Assembly: GCF_000156235.1 (NCBI RefSeq)
Contig: NZ_DS996805.1
Location: forward strand, 434,001-498,000
Source: Pseudovibrio sp000156235
GTDB lineage: Bacteria > Pseudomonadota > Alphaproteobacteria > Rhizobiales > Stappiaceae
Direction of reading: 5' to 3'
DNA length: 64,000 nucleotides
This document shows, one piece after another, positions 9,198 through 17,892 of this stretch. Made by a program: the position numbers and the translations under genes. How positions within the stretch are numbered: position 1 is the first letter of the stretch; every line of letters starts with the position of its first letter. A model generated the notes under the pieces. It did no database searches, was not told the DNA's origin, and saw only the letters and a list, made by a program, of their open reading frames with translations.

Positions 9198-10514
9198 ATG
9201 CTGCGGGTAGGGTGGGGCCTTGCTCTTTGCTGTTATGCAGTGCTGTCCATCTGGCTGCTCCGCCACCCTCCCAGCATTCCGACTGACGATGCATTCTTTT
9301 TCGTCAATGGCACGATCCGCTTCAGTGTTCTTGAGTTCAGGCCTCACTTCCCCGGTTACCCCGGTTTTATCGCTCTCAGCAAACTCCTGTATTTTGCAGG
9401 ACTAACCGCTAAGCAAGCGGTCTTCTACCTCACGCTCTTATCTGCGCTTTCACTGCCACCACTTTCTGCATGGGTGGCAAGAGCACATGGAGCCACACCA
9501 GCAGGCACATTACTCGCGTTTGCCGGAGTTCTAACCCTCCCGTTTCTACCACTTGTCAGCCTCAGCATGATGAGCGACGCCACAGGTATCGCCTTCTTCC
9601 TTGCGGCTCTGGCAAGCATGGGCAGGGGGCATCACGGCTTCGCCGGTGCTTGCGCAGGAATGGCGCTCGCCTGCAGGCCGTCCTTCCTCGTCCCTATCGG
9701 ACTTTCTCTTTTCACCGAATGGTGTTTGAAGAAAGAGGTGCGCGTCATCTTGTTCCTTACAACGACAGGAGTACTCTTCCTGTTTTTCGGCGCAGTTGTT
9801 CTGTTAGAAGGCGAAAGCTACTTCCTAGAAGCGCTGCGGTTCACAGAGGGCCACTTCACAGTCTGGGGAAACACCTCGTTCGAGCAAGCAACAAAACGCG
9901 ACACTTGGTTCGACGCAGCAACCCGCGAACCACTCGCTTTCATCACATTATCCCTGCTCATCTGCACTGCAGCTTATACGATTTTCAGAAAGCCCCACCT
10001 CTCTCCACTCACAATCGCCACCCTATCAGCTCTCCTATGGACTGGATTTGCCCAAAATCCAGAGAACTTGCGTCACGTTTTGCTACCGTCTGTGTTGTTG
10101 GTTGTTTGGTTGGCAAGTTTGCAGGTGAGGTATGTGAATTATGTATTGTTTATCAATGTTTTATTTCAGTTGAGCTTGTGGCCAAATTATTTTGGGCAAG
10201 TGCCAAGGCTGTCACCATTAGAAGCATCAAAGAATTTTCTAATGAAGGCAGACACTGGAGAACTGACTACAAATCACGGTGTAGACTTTTTAAGAAGCCA
10301 CCTAATGCATTTTCGTATTTCGGATGCTTATTATCGTTATAGCAGCGAGTATCAGAAGCATAAGCAGGACGTTTGTCATGTTTTTATGCTTTCAACTCAG
10401 GTTGCAGGAGTGGGGCAGTTGAACGGAGGGGCCAGCTTTATAGGCAGAGTTGCTGGAGAAAAGGAGATGAACCTTAGTAAACAGGCCTCGAAGACGTCCC
10501 ACGATAGCTGCTAG
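9198..10514 (+). CDS. Multi-spanning GT-C type glycosyltransferase-like membrane protein
   Basis: 438 aa with about ten hydrophobic helices. The acidic PTDDAFFFVNGTIR loop after the first helix, followed by HFPGYPGF, matches the catalytic-loop pattern of GT-C fold enzymes (ArnT/RgtA-like, dolichyl-phosphate-mannose-type). It starts one base after the preceding stop, so it is the last gene of the operon. A lipid-linked sugar donor would be expected. The last ~130 codons are AT-richer than the rest. Why it sits in an iron locus is unclear; surface modification of a partner is possible. It converges on the exonuclease gene with only 2 bp between them. Confidence 0.65.
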   Translation: MLRVGWGLALCCYAVLSIWLLRHPPSIPTDDAFFFVNGTIRFSVLEFRPHFPGYPGFIALSKLLYFAGLTAKQAVFYLTLLSALSLPPLSAWVARAHGATPAGTLLAFAGVLTLPFLPLVSLSMMSDATGIAFFLAALASMGRGHHGFAGACAGMALACRPSFLVPIGLSLFTEWCLKKEVRVILFLTTTGVLFLFFGAVVLLEGESYFLEALRFTEGHFTVWGNTSFEQATKRDTWFDAATREPLAFITLSLLICTAAYTIFRKPHLSPLTIATLSALLWTGFAQNPENLRHVLLPSVLLVVWLASLQVRYVNYVLFINVLFQLSLWPNYFGQVPRLSPLEASKNFLMKADTGELTTNHGVDFLRSHLMHFRISDAYYRYSSEYQKHKQDVCHVFMLSTQVAGVGQLNGGASFIGRVAGEKEMNLSKQASKTSHDSC

Positions 10515-10516
10515 CC

Positions 10517-11947
10517 TCAGTTCATATCCTTCAACAACCGCCCATGTTTCCTTGTCTGTTCGACGACTTTCCCAAAGGTATCGAAGCCGCGGGATGTAAG
10601 GATGGGGAGGAGTTTGCAGAGGGCCTGGGCGGTGGCTTGGGCGTCGCCTAGGGCGGTGTGGCGGAGGGCTTCGGGGATTTCGATATCAAGTCGGGCGCAG
10701 AGGGCGTCGAGGGTGTGTTCCTGTTCTGCTCCGAAGACTACTGCTGAGAGTAAAACGGTATCGAGGATAGGATGATCCCATACATGACCAGACATATGGC
10801 CGTATCGTTGCAGGAAGGCCATGTCGAATGGGGCATTGTGGGCAACGATTACAGCATCTTTAGCGAACACGTGAAAATCTGAAGTTGCCGTGACTGGATC
10901 TGGGGCATTTACCACCATGTCGTCGGTGATGCGGTGCACTCCCGTGGACGCTGCTGGGATCGGGCGACCTGGGTTCACCAGTTGATCTACTGTTTCACCG
11001 GGAATGATCCGTCTGTTGACAACCCGTACAGCACCGATTTGAACGATTTCATCCTTGTTTGGCATCAAACCCGTGGTTTCGGTATCAAACACAACAAAGC
11101 TCAGATCTTTCAGAAGTTGCTGCTCGATCGCTTTTTCAGTCTCAAAATGCTGAGTGGCGTCAAAATCGTAGATCAATGGTCGGGGTGCTTCTGGTGCGAT
11201 GCGTGCCGTGGCATCGTCGATCAGGATCATGTAACCCGATGCCTGACTGAGCTTTTTAAGGCGCAGTTGGAAGTTGAGATTACCTCTTGTCCCTTTGGCC
11301 CTCACTGCAATTTCGGTGCGCAGTTCCTTGAGCTGTTTATAAGCACCAAGGATCTCGTCTTCTGCAAAGTAATCAAAGATAGATGCACTCAGACGTGGAA
11401 CATGGACCTGCCCAAGGATATCTGCTGCTTGTCCATCATAAAGCATGATCTTGTGAGCTGGGCTGACAAGAACGATGGCGACAGGAATTTCAGTCAGAAG
11501 CAAAGCAAGCTGTTCGCGTTCAGCAGCTAACTGCGCAGTTGCATCGGCGACCAGATCACCCACACCGGCGGCTTCGTCAGTCAATCGCCCTGTTACAGCC
11601 TGTGCAGCTGGTGCAAGGTCGCCCAAATACTTTGCACTTTGTAAGTCGATTGATGCTTCCACATCTGCGTGCGTTCTTGTGCGGATCGCTGCGGAAAGTT
11701 GCTGCACCGGTTTGGCGACGTTTTCATCAAAAAGTAGCCAGATGCTGACAGAGATGGCGAGCAGACCAAAACTGGAAAGCAATCCGGCGAGAATAAATCC
11801 GGAGGCAGCATTGGTTTCAGGGATACGGGTGTATCCGAAATAGAGCGCAGCTCCCACAACGGCACAACTGGCTGCGGCAACACCTGCAAACAGAAGAAAA
11901 ATCCGAAGTCGTAGACTGAGCCCTACAAGCATTATCCTGCCCCGCAT
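10517..11947 (-). CDS. Membrane PAS-type sensor fused to a DEDDh 3'-5' exonuclease
   Basis: 476 aa. Two hydrophobic helices at residues ~8-70 flank a short periplasmic part, followed by a HAMP-like linker and a PAS-like region (~150-250). The C-terminal third is a DnaQ-type exonuclease: FVVFDTETTGL (Exo I, DxE), HNAPFDMAFL (Exo II) and HTALGDAQATAQAL (Exo III, HxxxxD), so all DEDDh acidic residues and the catalytic histidine are present. The family is annotated as exonuclease or DNA polymerase III epsilon-like and usually travels with the cNMP/CBS/DUF294 protein and symporter found upstream here. It starts inside the end of the 173-aa membrane protein gene (16-bp overlap). Confidence 0.85.
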   Translation of the reverse strand: MRGRIMLVGLSLRLRIFLLFAGVAAASCAVVGAALYFGYTRIPETNAASGFILAGLLSSFGLLAISVSIWLLFDENVAKPVQQLSAAIRTRTHADVEASIDLQSAKYLGDLAPAAQAVTGRLTDEAAGVGDLVADATAQLAAEREQLALLLTEIPVAIVLVSPAHKIMLYDGQAADILGQVHVPRLSASIFDYFAEDEILGAYKQLKELRTEIAVRAKGTRGNLNFQLRLKKLSQASGYMILIDDATARIAPEAPRPLIYDFDATQHFETEKAIEQQLLKDLSFVVFDTETTGLMPNKDEIVQIGAVRVVNRRIIPGETVDQLVNPGRPIPAASTGVHRITDDMVVNAPDPVTATSDFHVFAKDAVIVAHNAPFDMAFLQRYGHMSGHVWDHPILDTVLLSAVVFGAEQEHTLDALCARLDIEIPEALRHTALGDAQATAQALCKLLPILTSRGFDTFGKVVEQTRKHGRLLKDMN

Positions 11948-12453
11948 ATTGTTGAGATGATCGGGTCATCTTTGGAAGCTGCAACCCATTGCGCCCCCGA
12001 CACCGCACCGCCTTTTTCAAAGGCAATGTCATCTGCCAGAGCTGCCCGCCGACCTTCCGCGCAGTCAGTGAGTACAGGAAGCTTATTCACTGGCGCCCAA
12101 CGCCCGAAGAAATAAGCTTGCGCCAACTTCATGCCTGGCTGATCCGGATGCCTCTGAATAGTTGCCGTATCAATTGCCACAAATCGTTCAGTAAAGGGCT
12201 GCACATACGTCCAGGGCCGATAGAAGGCTTTGCTCTCAACCGTTTGCGCCACAACCATACCTTCTGGCAGGGTGTCTTTGGTGCGGGAAAACCAACTATA
12301 TTCACTCGAGATTGTTGTCAGAAGCATTGCAAGGCCCGCTGCAACAGGAGCGAACCAGCGCGGCAAGCGACCAAGAAGAACATGATTGATCAGCATCACA
12401 AGACCAGCCCCGGCGATACCTGCGATAAAGGTCCCGATCAATTCGATAAACAT
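11932..12453 (-). CDS. Conserved small membrane protein
   Basis: 173 aa. The first 60 residues contain two hydrophobic helices (FIELIGTFIAGIAGAGLVML, then WFAPVAAGLAMLLTTI); the rest is soluble with two cysteines near the C-terminus. I recognise no domain. The gene overlaps the exonuclease start by 16 bp and follows the DUF294 gene, so it belongs to the same transcriptional unit and is likely a membrane partner of that signalling cluster. Confidence 0.7.
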   Translation of the reverse strand: MFIELIGTFIAGIAGAGLVMLINHVLLGRLPRWFAPVAAGLAMLLTTISSEYSWFSRTKDTLPEGMVVAQTVESKAFYRPWTYVQPFTERFVAIDTATIQRHPDQPGMKLAQAYFFGRWAPVNKLPVLTDCAEGRRAALADDIAFEKGGAVSGAQWVAASKDDPIISTICGAG

Positions 12454-12513
12454 TCTATTCCTCCCAAGCAGCTCTCATAAGCCTTCACTCAATCCAGCCA
12501 TTATGATTATTAT

Positions 12514-14340
12514 TTAGCTCAGCATTCCGCGGCCATGCCCAACGGCTGATTGCATGGTTTTGACCACTACAAACGCATCGCGCACATGGGCCCGCTCAAA
12601 ATCTGACAGAGTAGATGGTTGCAAAAAGTTGTCCGGCTCAGCCCCTTGTTTGACCAAGTCTGCCTGATGCTGGATGCGGGTTTCTGCAATCAAATCATAA
12701 GCATCCAACAGATCTCCAGCGCCTGACTTGCTCAATTGACCAGTTTCTCGTGCTTCTTCTAGACGGGCTCTGGTGTTTACGGCACCAATCTGCCCTTGCA
12801 GCGCGTAGATACGCGCCAGATCAACCACAGGCACAACTCCGTTGTGCTTCATATCTAAAGTGTTCTTGTGCTCTCCGGAGCGGATAGTCGCCAATCCGCG
12901 CAGCAAACTCAAAGGTGGAGTGTGTTTGAGTGAGTTACTGACCATGTGTGCAACAAAGATTGAGTTGCGGCTGGAAGCTTCCAAAGTTTCGACCTGCAGG
13001 TTCTCAAAAAGCGATGTGTCTCCGCCAATTGGCCTTAGATCAAACATTACCGAACTCAGCATTTGCGCTTCCGGATCCGGCTTGTTGATCCAACCTTCAA
13101 AATAGGACTTCCAGACGGCGAGAGGCTGTGTCCATCGTGGATTGGTAGCCATCATATCACCAGGACAATAGACATAGCCACTTGTGTTCAGGCCATCGCA
13201 GACAAACTGAGCCAGATCAACAAAGTACCCTTCACGATCAGTCTCAGAGACACTGTCATGCAAAATCAAACAGTTGTCCTGATCACTGACGCCGGTCTGC
13301 TCCCGGCGCCCCTGAGAGCCACAGGCAAGCCATAGATAAGGCACCGGCGGTGGGCCAAGCTTTTTTTCTGCTAAAGACAACAAGCGTCTGGTCGCCGCAT
13401 CTGCAATATCCGTAATCAGGCGTGTTACGATCTCATGTCGGCTGCCACCTGCGACCAACTGAACGAGAAGATTTGGTATCCTGGCTGTCGCCTGAGCAAT
13501 CTCTTCTGCATCTTTAGCCGTTGCAATCTGGCTCACCAATTCAGCAGAACTGATGGCCTGAAAACGGGTTAGATCTGTCTGGGTCACCATGCCGACCAGA
13601 TGCCCCCCTTCCACGATTGGCACGTGCCCAATGCGACGTTCCATCATAAGGTGAAGCAGATCTGATCCGATTGCAGCAGGACCAAGAGTAATTGGATTTG
13701 CCGTCATCACAGCTTCAACCAGTGTCTCCGCCGGCAGCTCGGATGCCAGCACCTTAAAAGATAAGTCGCGTACGGTGATGATCCCAATCAGTCTGCCATC
13801 ATCAGTCACGCACAGGGACGAAACTCGTGCGTCACGCATCTGCTGCGCTGCTTGCTTTACCGTATCTTCAGGGCGGCAGGTCAGTGGATTGGACGCCATG
13901 AAGGTTTCAATGGGAATAGCCGTCAGATCATTTTCACGGCTTCGCGGCTTCTGTGTTCTGTCAAAAAAACGGGCAACAGGTTGATACTTTGCGATCAGGC
14001 CAGCGATAATCTCAGGTGAAAACACCAATAAAATTGTCGGTTCTGCGCTGTAAGCTGATGTGACAGCGCGACCATCAAGGAGAAGTCCACGCTCGCCAAA
14101 TGAGTTCCGGATTCCAAGGCGACTGATCATCGCATTGTTCTTGTCGCGGATTTCGGCTGCGCCCTCATAAATCAGAAAGAGGCCCGGCAGGTCATCGCCG
14201 AGCTGGTAAATGCCTTCACCTGACGCTTTTTCCCAGACGCCGATCTGTCCAGCCAAATCCTCCTGATCCGCCTCTGGAAGGGCATCATAAGGATGCACAG
14301 ATTTCAGGAAGTGCAGGATTTGCGCAGATGTGAGAGGCAT
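12514..14340 (-). CDS. cNMP-binding / CBS-pair / DUF294 nucleotidyltransferase-like signalling protein
   Basis: 608 aa. Residues ~20-130 form a cyclic-nucleotide-binding domain (GIYQLGDDLPGLFLIYEG, SFGERGLLLDG). Two CBS domains follow (~150-260, FMASNPLTCRPEDTV and VMTANPITLGPAAIG). The DUF294 nucleotidyltransferase-like domain has WLACGSQGRREQTG with a DQD acidic pair, and a DUF294 C-terminal domain ends the protein. The order is the standard one for proteins encoded beside sodium/acetate symporters, where they are thought to control transport in response to adenylates. AAAGGTGG precedes the start. Function at the biochemical level is unproven. Confidence 0.88.
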   Translation of the reverse strand: MPLTSAQILHFLKSVHPYDALPEADQEDLAGQIGVWEKASGEGIYQLGDDLPGLFLIYEGAAEIRDKNNAMISRLGIRNSFGERGLLLDGRAVTSAYSAEPTILLVFSPEIIAGLIAKYQPVARFFDRTQKPRSRENDLTAIPIETFMASNPLTCRPEDTVKQAAQQMRDARVSSLCVTDDGRLIGIITVRDLSFKVLASELPAETLVEAVMTANPITLGPAAIGSDLLHLMMERRIGHVPIVEGGHLVGMVTQTDLTRFQAISSAELVSQIATAKDAEEIAQATARIPNLLVQLVAGGSRHEIVTRLITDIADAATRRLLSLAEKKLGPPPVPYLWLACGSQGRREQTGVSDQDNCLILHDSVSETDREGYFVDLAQFVCDGLNTSGYVYCPGDMMATNPRWTQPLAVWKSYFEGWINKPDPEAQMLSSVMFDLRPIGGDTSLFENLQVETLEASSRNSIFVAHMVSNSLKHTPPLSLLRGLATIRSGEHKNTLDMKHNGVVPVVDLARIYALQGQIGAVNTRARLEEARETGQLSKSGAGDLLDAYDLIAETRIQHQADLVKQGAEPDNFLQPSTLSDFERAHVRDAFVVVKTMQSAVGHGRGMLS

Positions 14341-14446
14341 GATTCCACCTTTGGGTAGAAGAAGTAAGATCCTGCCCAGCCTAAGCCGGGCAGGATTGAT
14401 TTTGTAGAGTGCGGCTTACAGATTTTATGTAAGCCGCTCCCTGAAC

Positions 14447-16234
14447 TTAGTGGTCTGCAGCTGCGCCAGCACCACGTGGGATACGAACGCTTTCGACCAG
14501 ATCTTTGATCGCTTCCGGTGTTTCTTTAGTCATACCAGCCACGATGTAAGCCACTGCGAAGTTCACCGCAGCACCAATTGCACCGAAGGACGTTGACTTG
14601 ATGGTACCCAGAAGCGGATCAGCATCGGTGAAGCTGTTTGTGCCTGGAATGAAGAACCAACCTTTATGCAGGAAGATGTAGACCAGTGTCACAACCAGAC
14701 CAGCCAGCATGCCAGCAACAGCGCCGGTGTTGTTGATGCGGGTTGAGAAGATACCCATCATCAGCGCCGGGAAGATCGAAGCCGCTGCAAGACCGAAGGC
14801 CAATGCCACTGTTTGTGCCGCAAATCCCGGAGGATTAAGCCCGAGATAAGTTGCCACAACAATCGCGACAGCCATCGCCACACGGGCCGACATCAACTCG
14901 CTCTTTTCCGAAATAGACGGATTGATCGCCCCTTTAATGAGGTCATGACTGACCGCTGAAGAGATCGCGAGCAACAAACCTGCTGCCGTTGAGAGCGCAG
15001 CAGCCAAACCACCGGCAGCCACCAGACCAATCACCCAACCTGGCAGGTTGGCGATTTCCGGATTCGCCAGCACGAGGATGTCACGGTTGAACTTAGTCAA
15101 CTCGTTGCCAACCCAGCCTTTTTCACCGGCAAGTGTCTGCATGTCAGCATTCTTGTCGTTGTAGTACTGGATTTTGCCGTCGCCGTTCTTATCGTCCCAA
15201 GCGAGAAGACCAGTCTTCTGCCAGGTGTGCATCCAGTCGTACTTCGGATCGTTCTGGATCTGCTCAACAGCAACAGCTTCACCTTTCACGCCGCCGTTTG
15301 GCCACATCATTTCAGTGATGTTCAGACGAGCCATCGCACCCACAGCTGGGGCTGTGATGTAAAGCAGTGCAATGAACACCAGTGCCCAACCAGCAGACCA
15401 GCGCGCATCAGCCACTTTCGGCACGGTGAAGAAGCGCATGATCACGTGTGGAAGACCAGCTGTACCGATCATCAGAGACAGCGTGAACAGCACCATGTTG
15501 AAGGTGTCAGCGTGGTGCGAGGTGTAAGCGTTGAAGCCTAGCTCAGTCACAACCTGATCCAACTTGGTCAGCAGTGGAACGCCGCTTGCAGCATCGTTAC
15601 CAAACAGGCCAAGACCTGGGATTGGATTGCCAGTCAACTGCAAAGAGATGAAGACTGCTGGAATGGTGTAAGCGGTGATGAGCACCACGTATTGTGCAAC
15701 CTGTGTGTAGGTCACGCCCTTCATGCCGCCGAACACAGCGTATGCAAACACCACACACGCGCCGATCAACAGACCGGTTGTATTGTCCACTTCGAGGAAG
15801 CGACCAAACGCAACACCAACACCGGTCATCTGACCGATAACGTAGGTGGTTGACGCCACAATCAGACAAACAACGGCCACGATGCGGGCGGTCTGGCTGT
15901 AAAAGCGATCTCCGATGAACTCAGAAACGGTGAACTTACCAAACTTACGAAGGTAAGGTGCAAGCAGCAGTGCTAACAGCACGTAACCGCCGGTCCATCC
16001 CATCAGGAACGACGAGTTGTCATAGCCGGTAAACGCAATGAGACCCGCCATGGAAATGAAAGACGCTGCAGACATCCAGTCAGCAGCTGTTGCCATACCG
16101 TTGGTGACAGGGTGAACACCCCGGCCAGCGGCATAAAAGTCAGAGGTTGAGCCCGCACGAGCCCAGATCGCGATGCCAATGTAGAGCGCAAAAGAGCTGC
16201 CCACAAAGAACAGGTTGATAGTAAACTGATCCAT
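14447..16234 (-). CDS. Sodium:solute symporter, acetate/monocarboxylate type (SSS family)
   Basis: 595 aa with some 13 membrane helices. The motif AADWMSAASFISMAGLI and GGMKGVTYTQVAQYVVLI are signatures of the ActP branch of the solute:sodium symporter family. A ~70-residue hydrophilic insertion (NDPKYDWMHTWQKTG onward) is characteristic of the VC_2705-type subgroup that pairs with a DUF4212 protein. It starts 12 bp after that partner gene. Acetate, pyruvate or another short carboxylate is the likely substrate; the exact one cannot be read. Confidence 0.88.
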   Translation of the reverse strand: MDQFTINLFFVGSSFALYIGIAIWARAGSTSDFYAAGRGVHPVTNGMATAADWMSAASFISMAGLIAFTGYDNSSFLMGWTGGYVLLALLLAPYLRKFGKFTVSEFIGDRFYSQTARIVAVVCLIVASTTYVIGQMTGVGVAFGRFLEVDNTTGLLIGACVVFAYAVFGGMKGVTYTQVAQYVVLITAYTIPAVFISLQLTGNPIPGLGLFGNDAASGVPLLTKLDQVVTELGFNAYTSHHADTFNMVLFTLSLMIGTAGLPHVIMRFFTVPKVADARWSAGWALVFIALLYITAPAVGAMARLNITEMMWPNGGVKGEAVAVEQIQNDPKYDWMHTWQKTGLLAWDDKNGDGKIQYYNDKNADMQTLAGEKGWVGNELTKFNRDILVLANPEIANLPGWVIGLVAAGGLAAALSTAAGLLLAISSAVSHDLIKGAINPSISEKSELMSARVAMAVAIVVATYLGLNPPGFAAQTVALAFGLAAASIFPALMMGIFSTRINNTGAVAGMLAGLVVTLVYIFLHKGWFFIPGTNSFTDADPLLGTIKSTSFGAIGAAVNFAVAYIVAGMTKETPEAIKDLVESVRIPRGAGAAADH

Positions 16235-16246
16235 GATTTGCAGCCC

Positions 16247-16507
16247 TTACTCTTCTTCAACGCCGTGTTCACGGTCGAGACGGTTCATACGCCATGCGTA
16301 GAAAAAGATGATTCCCAGGAAGACCAGAATGGATCCCTGTTGCGCAAACCAGAAGCCAAGGTCTGTTCCACCAATAGCGATGCCGCTCAGCAACGGGCGC
16401 AGCAAAATGCCAAACCCAAATGAAACCACCGCCCAAATGACGAGGCTGACCATAATGATACGCTTATTGGCGGCCCAATAAGCGTTGTTGGATGAGTTCT
16501 CGGACAT
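16247..16507 (-). CDS. DUF4212 small subunit of the symporter
   Basis: 86 aa with two hydrophobic helices (MVSLVIWAVVSFGFGILL and GSILVFLGIIFFYAWRM) and the conserved GFWFAQQGS segment between them. Proteins of this family are always encoded directly upstream of VC_2705-type SSS symporters and are taken as their small subunit. GGGAGGAG is well placed before ATG 16507. It is the first gene of the five-gene minus-strand cluster. Confidence 0.9.
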   Translation of the reverse strand: MSENSSNNAYWAANKRIIMVSLVIWAVVSFGFGILLRPLLSGIAIGGTDLGFWFAQQGSILVFLGIIFFYAWRMNRLDREHGVEEE

Positions 16508-17892
16508 AAATCTCCTCCCGTTCGGGTCCGGATGACTTTCGACCGGACGGCATTTCCGCCCCCCAAATCACAAAGTGGCCCTGCCGAAACGACCGGTTCC
16601 TCCCACCGATCAGCAGAACTGGAGATAAGCTTTGGATCTTTCTTAGAGTTCAATTCTCACTGCAGCACAGGCACTAAACCTGCCAGTAAGCCGGATTTCA
16701 GATTACGTACGCACCCACTTCGCAATCCAGTTGCCCCAGCCAGCTCCTTGCTTCAGCTATTCTCTGAGCAAAGGCGTTTTTCACCAAGTCCTACAGGCAC
16801 AGATTGAGATCCCTTAAGATCCTCACGCTCCCCAAACAAACCACCTTCACCACTCAGTGTGTTCCCTACAGGCAACCTCTTACAAGGCTACTTACGTAGA
16901 GAAGACTTATGTATTAGATCGAAAGAACTTGGAGATACTTGTGGAGTTTGAGCTGGTTGCAAGTGATTGATGCCGGAATTCCGTACCATTGAGACGTACG
17001 GAGTTCATCAAGTCGAAGTTGGCTTCATTAATCCGATTTGATAGCTGACTTCAGTGGGCTGTTTGTCTTTTAGCTTTATAGCTTCATACGTAATAGAAAT
17101 GAGAGATCGTTTCTAATTTATGACTGTTAAAATCTTTAGTAATTTTTAATATTTATTGGCAGTTTTTGACTTTGTCATATTTCCATAAATTGCCGCTAAA
17201 TTTCACTAAAATAATAGTTAAGTAAACTAATCGATTATCTCGACAAAAATCAAAAATTACGTTTATTCACTTAGAAATTATCATCTCAATCGGCGTTGAC
17301 TTTACGTCAAAAGAGGCCAACAATTCTGCGATTGTATGAGTAATGCTCATGCATAATGTGACGTAACACGCTGAAGAATAAATAGAATTCTAACCGAACC
17401 TTCTCTTGATCCAATTGCGTGGGCCGCAATTTTGGAGTTATCGAAACATGTTTGATGACTACGCAAATTCTGTTGCTGGATGTATCGATAACCAATGGTT
17501 AATCGCGTCTGATAACTGGCAGGAAGTAAGGCTTTTGCCCTTGGGGTTTCCTGACTGTTTTCAGAGCATATTGCTACGCAATTGCGCTCATCACGAACGG
17601 ACCACTTTTCCATTTGTGTTCAGGTCGAGAACACGCCATTTCAATGGCACGGTTAAGGTGATCATTGGTCAATCATCTGCTTCGTTTCGAGGTGGATCTG
17701 AGACAAGTGCCAATGATTGCGTAGTGAGTTCCTTGGAGGAGGAGTTCGCTACGGAATTTCCAGTTCTTCAGCATATCAATTTACTGAAAACGCCGGTGAC
17801 GACGGCGTCCTGTGCGACGACCGGTTTGAGTTGGAGCACCAATACTACGCAGCATTAAAAACCCAAGCTTTGTAAGAGAGGGAGACACAAAG
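16508..17892. other. Long intergenic region before the serralysin gene
   Basis: 1385 bp without a convincing gene. The stretch 17040-17300 is strongly AT-rich and probably holds promoter elements of the serralysin gene. A 150-codon open frame at 17406-17858 could begin at ATG 17448 behind GGAG, but it has no recognisable domain. GGGAG at ~17879 serves as ribosome site for the serralysin. Confidence 0.5.

Noticed and set aside
16532..16807. 91-codon plus-strand frame after the DUF4212 gene
   Set aside because: Low-complexity translation without start signal; probably chance.
17406..17858. 150-codon open frame upstream of serralysin
   Set aside because: No recognisable domain, odd composition and only a weak GGAG before ATG 17448; it may be real but the sequence alone does not support it.
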